A DNA stretch of 27,094 bases from a virus. Of this stretch, positions 24,787 through 27,094 are shown piece by piece. Position 1 is the stretch's first letter, and each line of letters starts with the position of its first letter. The DNA lies in the IMG/VR virus record IMGVR_UViG_3300025138_000278, positions 1 to 27,094 of that record; one strand, given 5' to 3'. Made by a program: the position numbers and the translations under genes. The notes beneath the pieces were generated by a model. The model did no database searches. It saw only the letters and a program-made list of their open reading frames with translations, and was not told the origin of the DNA.

Positions 24787-24996
24787 CTAATTATCTAATT
24801 CATCCAGCTCTGCTGTTATATCTTTTTCTATTTGAATTAAAATGTCATACTCTTTTTCAACATCCTTTTTATTTGGGTTATCTGGATGGTATCTCCAAAG
24901 CTCTTCCTTAACGGTAGCTGTTGATAACAAATCCTCCATTAATTCTGAATATTTTTGATCTCTAATTTGTTCTGGGGTGTATTTAATTTCTTTCAT
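24787..24996 (-). CDS. Small acidic helical protein with HPD tripeptide (69 aa)
   Basis: Complete small frame, mostly helical: IKYTPEQIRDQKYSELMEDL, then KEELWRYHPDNPNKKDVEKE, then DILIQIEKDITAELDELDN. The centre has the HPD tripeptide followed by NPN and a charged helix, as at the helix II-loop-helix III turn of DnaJ J-domains. It lacks a recognisable helix I and the usual basic helix II, so I do not call it a J-domain. It starts 1 nt after the nuclease gene's stop, so it is probably translationally coupled. It may be a small binding protein or inhibitor. The coding call is fair, the function unknown. Confidence 0.65.
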   Translation of the reverse strand: MKEIKYTPEQIRDQKYSELMEDLLSTATVKEELWRYHPDNPNKKDVEKEYDILIQIEKDITAELDELDN

Positions 24997-24997
24997 A

Positions 24998-25462
24998 TTA
25001 TTTATGGTTTTTACCTATGTTACTTATTATTTCTTTTGCTGTTTCTATATCAATTGAGAAAAATTCTCTTTGGTTATTTACGCGATATTTACTAAGCGCA
25101 TGATGTACTTCGCCTTCTAATAGTTCGCCGTTAAAACAACGGTATGCCCATGCTACTTCGTATGGTAATGGCACACCCGTAGCACTAGAAATTTGTCTTG
25201 CTCGCTCATCTGGTGTTAATTTTGTATATCCTATTTTTAACATTCCCGGTTGAGCAAGGTTTTTTAATACATAAACCCATTGATCACCTTCACCTTGTTT
25301 GTTATAAATTCCTCGTTTTCTAGCAGTATAGTAAGTAACTTTTTCCCAACCATCTTTAGCTGGGGTTAAAGTAAAATATGAAGCTGCTGTAACGGCTGTA
25401 TCTGAATAGTTTTCTTTTAAGGGAATATATTCTTCTGCTTGTATTGTTGTTATTCTTTCCAT
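24998..25462 (-). CDS. GIY-YIG-type nuclease, T5orf172-like (154 aa)
   Basis: Small protein with a GIY-YIG superfamily core of the T5orf172/MUG113 type. The tyrosine strand is WVYVLKNLAQPG (about 62-73), then LKIGYTKLTPDERARQIS (about 75-92), corresponding to the YIG strand with its downstream arginine (Arg88). The catalytic glutamate helix is probably LLEGEVHHALSKY (Glu118), followed by REFFSIDIE. All expected active-site types (Tyr, Gly-Tyr, Arg, Glu) appear present. The N-terminal 60 residues are unassigned and basic near KVTYYTARKRG. Such nucleases can be homing-type or host-DNA-degrading enzymes. It starts at the TAATG overlap with the lipoprotein gene. I see no split gene nearby that would suggest homing. 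Confidence 0.8.
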   Translation of the reverse strand: MERITTIQAEEYIPLKENYSDTAVTAASYFTLTPAKDGWEKVTYYTARKRGIYNKQGEGDQWVYVLKNLAQPGMLKIGYTKLTPDERARQISSATGVPLPYEVAWAYRCFNGELLEGEVHHALSKYRVNNQREFFSIDIETAKEIISNIGKNHK

Positions 25463-26100
25463 TATTCTACAATTATTTTAAATGATTGCTCTCTAATTTC
25501 TCTAGGGCCTATATCTGTGTTAAATATGGTCTTAGTAAACACTTGTAAGGTATCACCTACCATTTCATTATCCAAGTAAAATTGTTGACGAGGTGCATAA
25601 TTATATTTAGATCTTGTACCTAATAATGTTTCAGCATATGGACACTCAAAACAAAAATTCTTCTGTATCTGGTAACCAGCGATATTTAAGGGTGGTTGTA
25701 TTTGTGCTAAATCAGTTAATGTATATTCAATCTCCCCTACAGGAACTGGGTTATTAAAACCACCACCTGTGAACCAACTTAATACTGAATAAGTAGGTAC
25801 TGTAAATTGTATACTATCAAATGCAACCCAATAATCTGAGTCATATATTGTTTCAACTAATGGGACTCCATTTACCTCATGTAAAATTTCATCAATTTCC
25901 CCTCTGATAGTAAAGTATTTAGGGCCATAAAACTTTATATGCCAGTAACCATTAGCATCTTCATAAGCATCGGGCTGTACTAATTCATCTATAAAATATT
26001 GTGAATCACAATTACCATCTAAACACACTCCCGTGTTTAATTCCTCTGGGCTACATGCCCAGAAGAATATAGGTATTAATATGTAGATTATATTTTTCAT
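25462..26100 (-). CDS. Predicted lipoprotein (212 aa)
   Basis: The N-terminus MKNIIYILIPIFFWACSPEE is a short signal peptide: one Lys, a hydrophobic core and a lipobox-like FWAC at residues 13-16, so Cys16 is the likely lipidated residue. The -3 position is Phe rather than the usual Leu, so the match is imperfect. The mature part is acidic and beta-rich, with further cysteines at 26, 31 and in NFCFECPY that could form disulphides. It is therefore predicted to be anchored in the outer or inner membrane facing the periplasm. It overlaps DUF932 and the nuclease gene by one base each (TAATG), so all three are made together. Phage lipoproteins often block superinfection or DNA entry; that is the leading idea here, but the sequence does not prove it. 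A host-derived gene is another possibility. Confidence 0.78.
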   Translation of the reverse strand: MKNIIYILIPIFFWACSPEELNTGVCLDGNCDSQYFIDELVQPDAYEDANGYWHIKFYGPKYFTIRGEIDEILHEVNGVPLVETIYDSDYWVAFDSIQFTVPTYSVLSWFTGGGFNNPVPVGEIEYTLTDLAQIQPPLNIAGYQIQKNFCFECPYAETLLGTRSKYNYAPRQQFYLDNEMVGDTLQVFTKTIFNTDIGPREIREQSFKIIVE

Positions 26101-26909
26101 TATGCTACGAATTCTAAAGCTTTACTAAACATTTTTTTATTTACATCTTGGTCTTGCTTAAAATTCTTAATAATTCTAGCTTGACGTACTTTCCCTGATG
26201 GTGTTTTATATTGGAAATTACCTTCAATAATATTCTCTTGAACTCTATTAAAAACTTCCCAAAGCATCTCACCTTCATCCTTTTTACGTTGAGCATTTAA
26301 AACATCCTCAATTGCTTGACTATCAAAAGTATTTTGCGTACCTTCTACTCTAATATCAAGAAACGATTTAGCAAGATTAAACATTTCTTCTTCCTTTAAT
26401 TCAACTGCCTTCATTTTATTCATTGCTTCTACTGTTAAAGGTAATTTCTCAACCATACCTCTAATTAATACTTGTAAATCCTCAAACGTATAACCCATAT
26501 GACGCATTTTTAAATCTGCAAATTCATCTGTAGCTATAATTAAACCATTTTCACAAATCATTCTAAACAATCCTGCGGTAAATTGAAAGGCATTTTTACC
26601 ATCATGAGAATTAGTAATTAATATTTGAGGATAAACTGTATCTCCATCTTCTCCATTAATTACAACATCATCATTTCTAAATACCAGCATGTGTTTTTGA
26701 ACACCTTGTGTATTTTTAGTTCTTGCTTGAACTTCTTTAGCATCAACTGGTTTCCAACCTAATAACTCCATATCATCAATCACTCTTTCCGTAGGAATAT
26801 GTGTATACTTTTCTGATACTTCATTTGAAGGTGTCATTGTGAAAATACTTGGAGCCATTTCACTTAACTCTTTTTTACTTAAAAATTTACTTGCGTTTAA
26901 ATCTAACAT
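26100..26909 (-). CDS. DUF932 phage/plasmid-type protein (269 aa)
   Basis: Matches the DUF932 family found in many phages and plasmids, of unknown biochemical function. The recognisable core is ILITNSHDGKNAFQFTAGLF (about 96-115), followed by RMICENGLIIATDEF and MRHMGYTFEDLQVLIRGM. The region before it (RVIDDMELLGWKPVDAKEVQ, then QKHMLVFRNDDVV) fits the family layout. The C-terminal third is helical and charged. At 269 aa it is within the usual range. The ATG is preceded by AAAAAGG three bases upstream, which gives mild ribosome-binding support; this is unusual here. It lies after the hairpin at 26963-26981 and starts the cassette with the lipoprotein and nuclease. A role in DNA replication or host takeover is commonly suggested for the family and is not shown here. 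Confidence 0.85.
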   Translation of the reverse strand: MLDLNASKFLSKKELSEMAPSIFTMTPSNEVSEKYTHIPTERVIDDMELLGWKPVDAKEVQARTKNTQGVQKHMLVFRNDDVVINGEDGDTVYPQILITNSHDGKNAFQFTAGLFRMICENGLIIATDEFADLKMRHMGYTFEDLQVLIRGMVEKLPLTVEAMNKMKAVELKEEEMFNLAKSFLDIRVEGTQNTFDSQAIEDVLNAQRKKDEGEMLWEVFNRVQENIIEGNFQYKTPSGKVRQARIIKNFKQDQDVNKKMFSKALEFVA

Positions 26910-26962
26910 AACCTTTTTGTGTTTTAAATTATTAATATACCGTGAATATACGAAAGATAGCC

Positions 26963-26981
26963 CGGGAAGCCAAGCTTCCCG
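26963..26981 (-). terminator. GC-rich perfect hairpin, probable terminator
   Basis: Perfect 8-bp stem CGGGAAGC / GCTTCCCG with a 3-nt loop, conspicuous in AT-rich DNA. It begins 15 nt after the stop codon of the gene ending at 26996 and lies before the DUF932 start, where a terminator is expected. It is not followed by a long U-run on the sense strand (only CTATCTTTC), so it may instead be an mRNA-stabilising or attenuating structure. Confidence 0.55.
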
Positions 26982-26995
26982 TGCATTACTTTTAA

Positions 26996-27094
26996 TTACT
27001 TTTTAACTAATAAACTTGGTGAAACTCTAAACCCAGCACCATCTGAATCAGTAACTTTAATATTTTTACTGTTTATCTTAGTAATAGTAAATAT
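26996..27094 (-). CDS. C-terminal end of an unidentified gene (32 codons visible)
   Basis: An open frame runs in from the right edge and ends at TAA (26996-26998), translating as IFTITKINSKNIKVTDSDGA, GFRVSPSLLVKK. It has ordinary composition and the same strand as its neighbours, and it ends just before the GC-rich hairpin. The short fragment looks beta-rich. I cannot assign a family and the start lies beyond the window. Confidence 0.6.
   Translation of the reverse strand: MFTITKINSKNIKVTDSDGAGFRVSPSLLVKK

Noticed and set aside
24787-24996. J-domain (DnaJ-like) annotation for the 69-aa protein
   Set aside because: Only the HPD tripeptide and a following charged helix match; the first helix and overall layout do not.
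26910-26962. Bacteroidota-type promoter (TAnnTTTG with upstream TTG) before DUF932
   Set aside because: The best candidate, TATCTTTC, lacks the final G and has no TTG at the right distance.

Overview
The window looks like part of the genome of a contractile-tailed (myovirus-type) bacteriophage, probably infecting a member of the Bacteroidota. It is very AT-rich, tightly packed, and every gene I can support lies on the minus strand, so transcription runs from high to low coordinates. The myovirus call rests on a baseplate set recognisable by family: a gp5/gpV-like spike or hub protein (20503-21804), a GPW/gp25 wedge protein (17928-18335) and a gp6/gpJ wedge protein (16087-17928). These are followed by very large Ser/Thr/Gly/Asn-rich structural proteins and a collagen-like fibre. 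A gp55-like late sigma factor (22197-22925) adds T4-type late-gene logic. The Bacteroidota host is an inference from a BACON-like domain at the C-terminus of the 1874-aa structural protein, a short lipoprotein, and gene starts preceded by A-rich leaders rather than Shine-Dalgarno sequences.

Layout in transcription order. (1) 26996-27094: the C-terminal end of an unidentified gene, followed by a GC-rich hairpin (26963-26981). (2) 26909-24787: a compact cassette of a DUF932 protein, a lipoprotein, a T5orf172/GIY-YIG-type nuclease and a 69-aa protein, joined by TAATG overlaps or a 1-nt gap. (3) 24758-24008: a 150-aa unknown, a G-run-rich 127-nt intergenic stretch and a 56-aa small gene. (4) 23992-22197: an HD-domain hydrolase, a single-pass membrane coiled-coil protein and the gp55-like sigma factor. 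(5) 22163-16087: the baseplate centre and inner wedge: a 119-aa unknown, the spike, a 590-aa protein with a carboxypeptidase-regulatory-like domain and hydrophobic helices, a 117-aa helical protein, gp25 and gp6. (6) 16084-1: the outer baseplate and fibre region: 495-, 180-, 1874-, 1458-, 221-, 344- and 354-aa virion proteins, then the collagen-like fibre, which runs off the left edge.

The order spike, gp25, gp6, then a protein with a gpI-like motif, then fibres matches the P2 order V-W-J-I-H and fits one late morphogenesis operon. The 9-mer TATTTATAA (sense strand) was found by eye five times, each time between a late gene's start codon and the preceding gene. It is a candidate late promoter element that the encoded sigma factor might read. 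Its core is the reverse complement of the T4 late-promoter octamer. Two of these sites also share an identical 15-nt leader just before the start codon.

No gene-free stretch exceeds 300 bases. I saw no tRNA, rRNA, CRISPR array, insertion sequence, integrase or attachment site. All assignments come from reading the sequence; no database search was possible.
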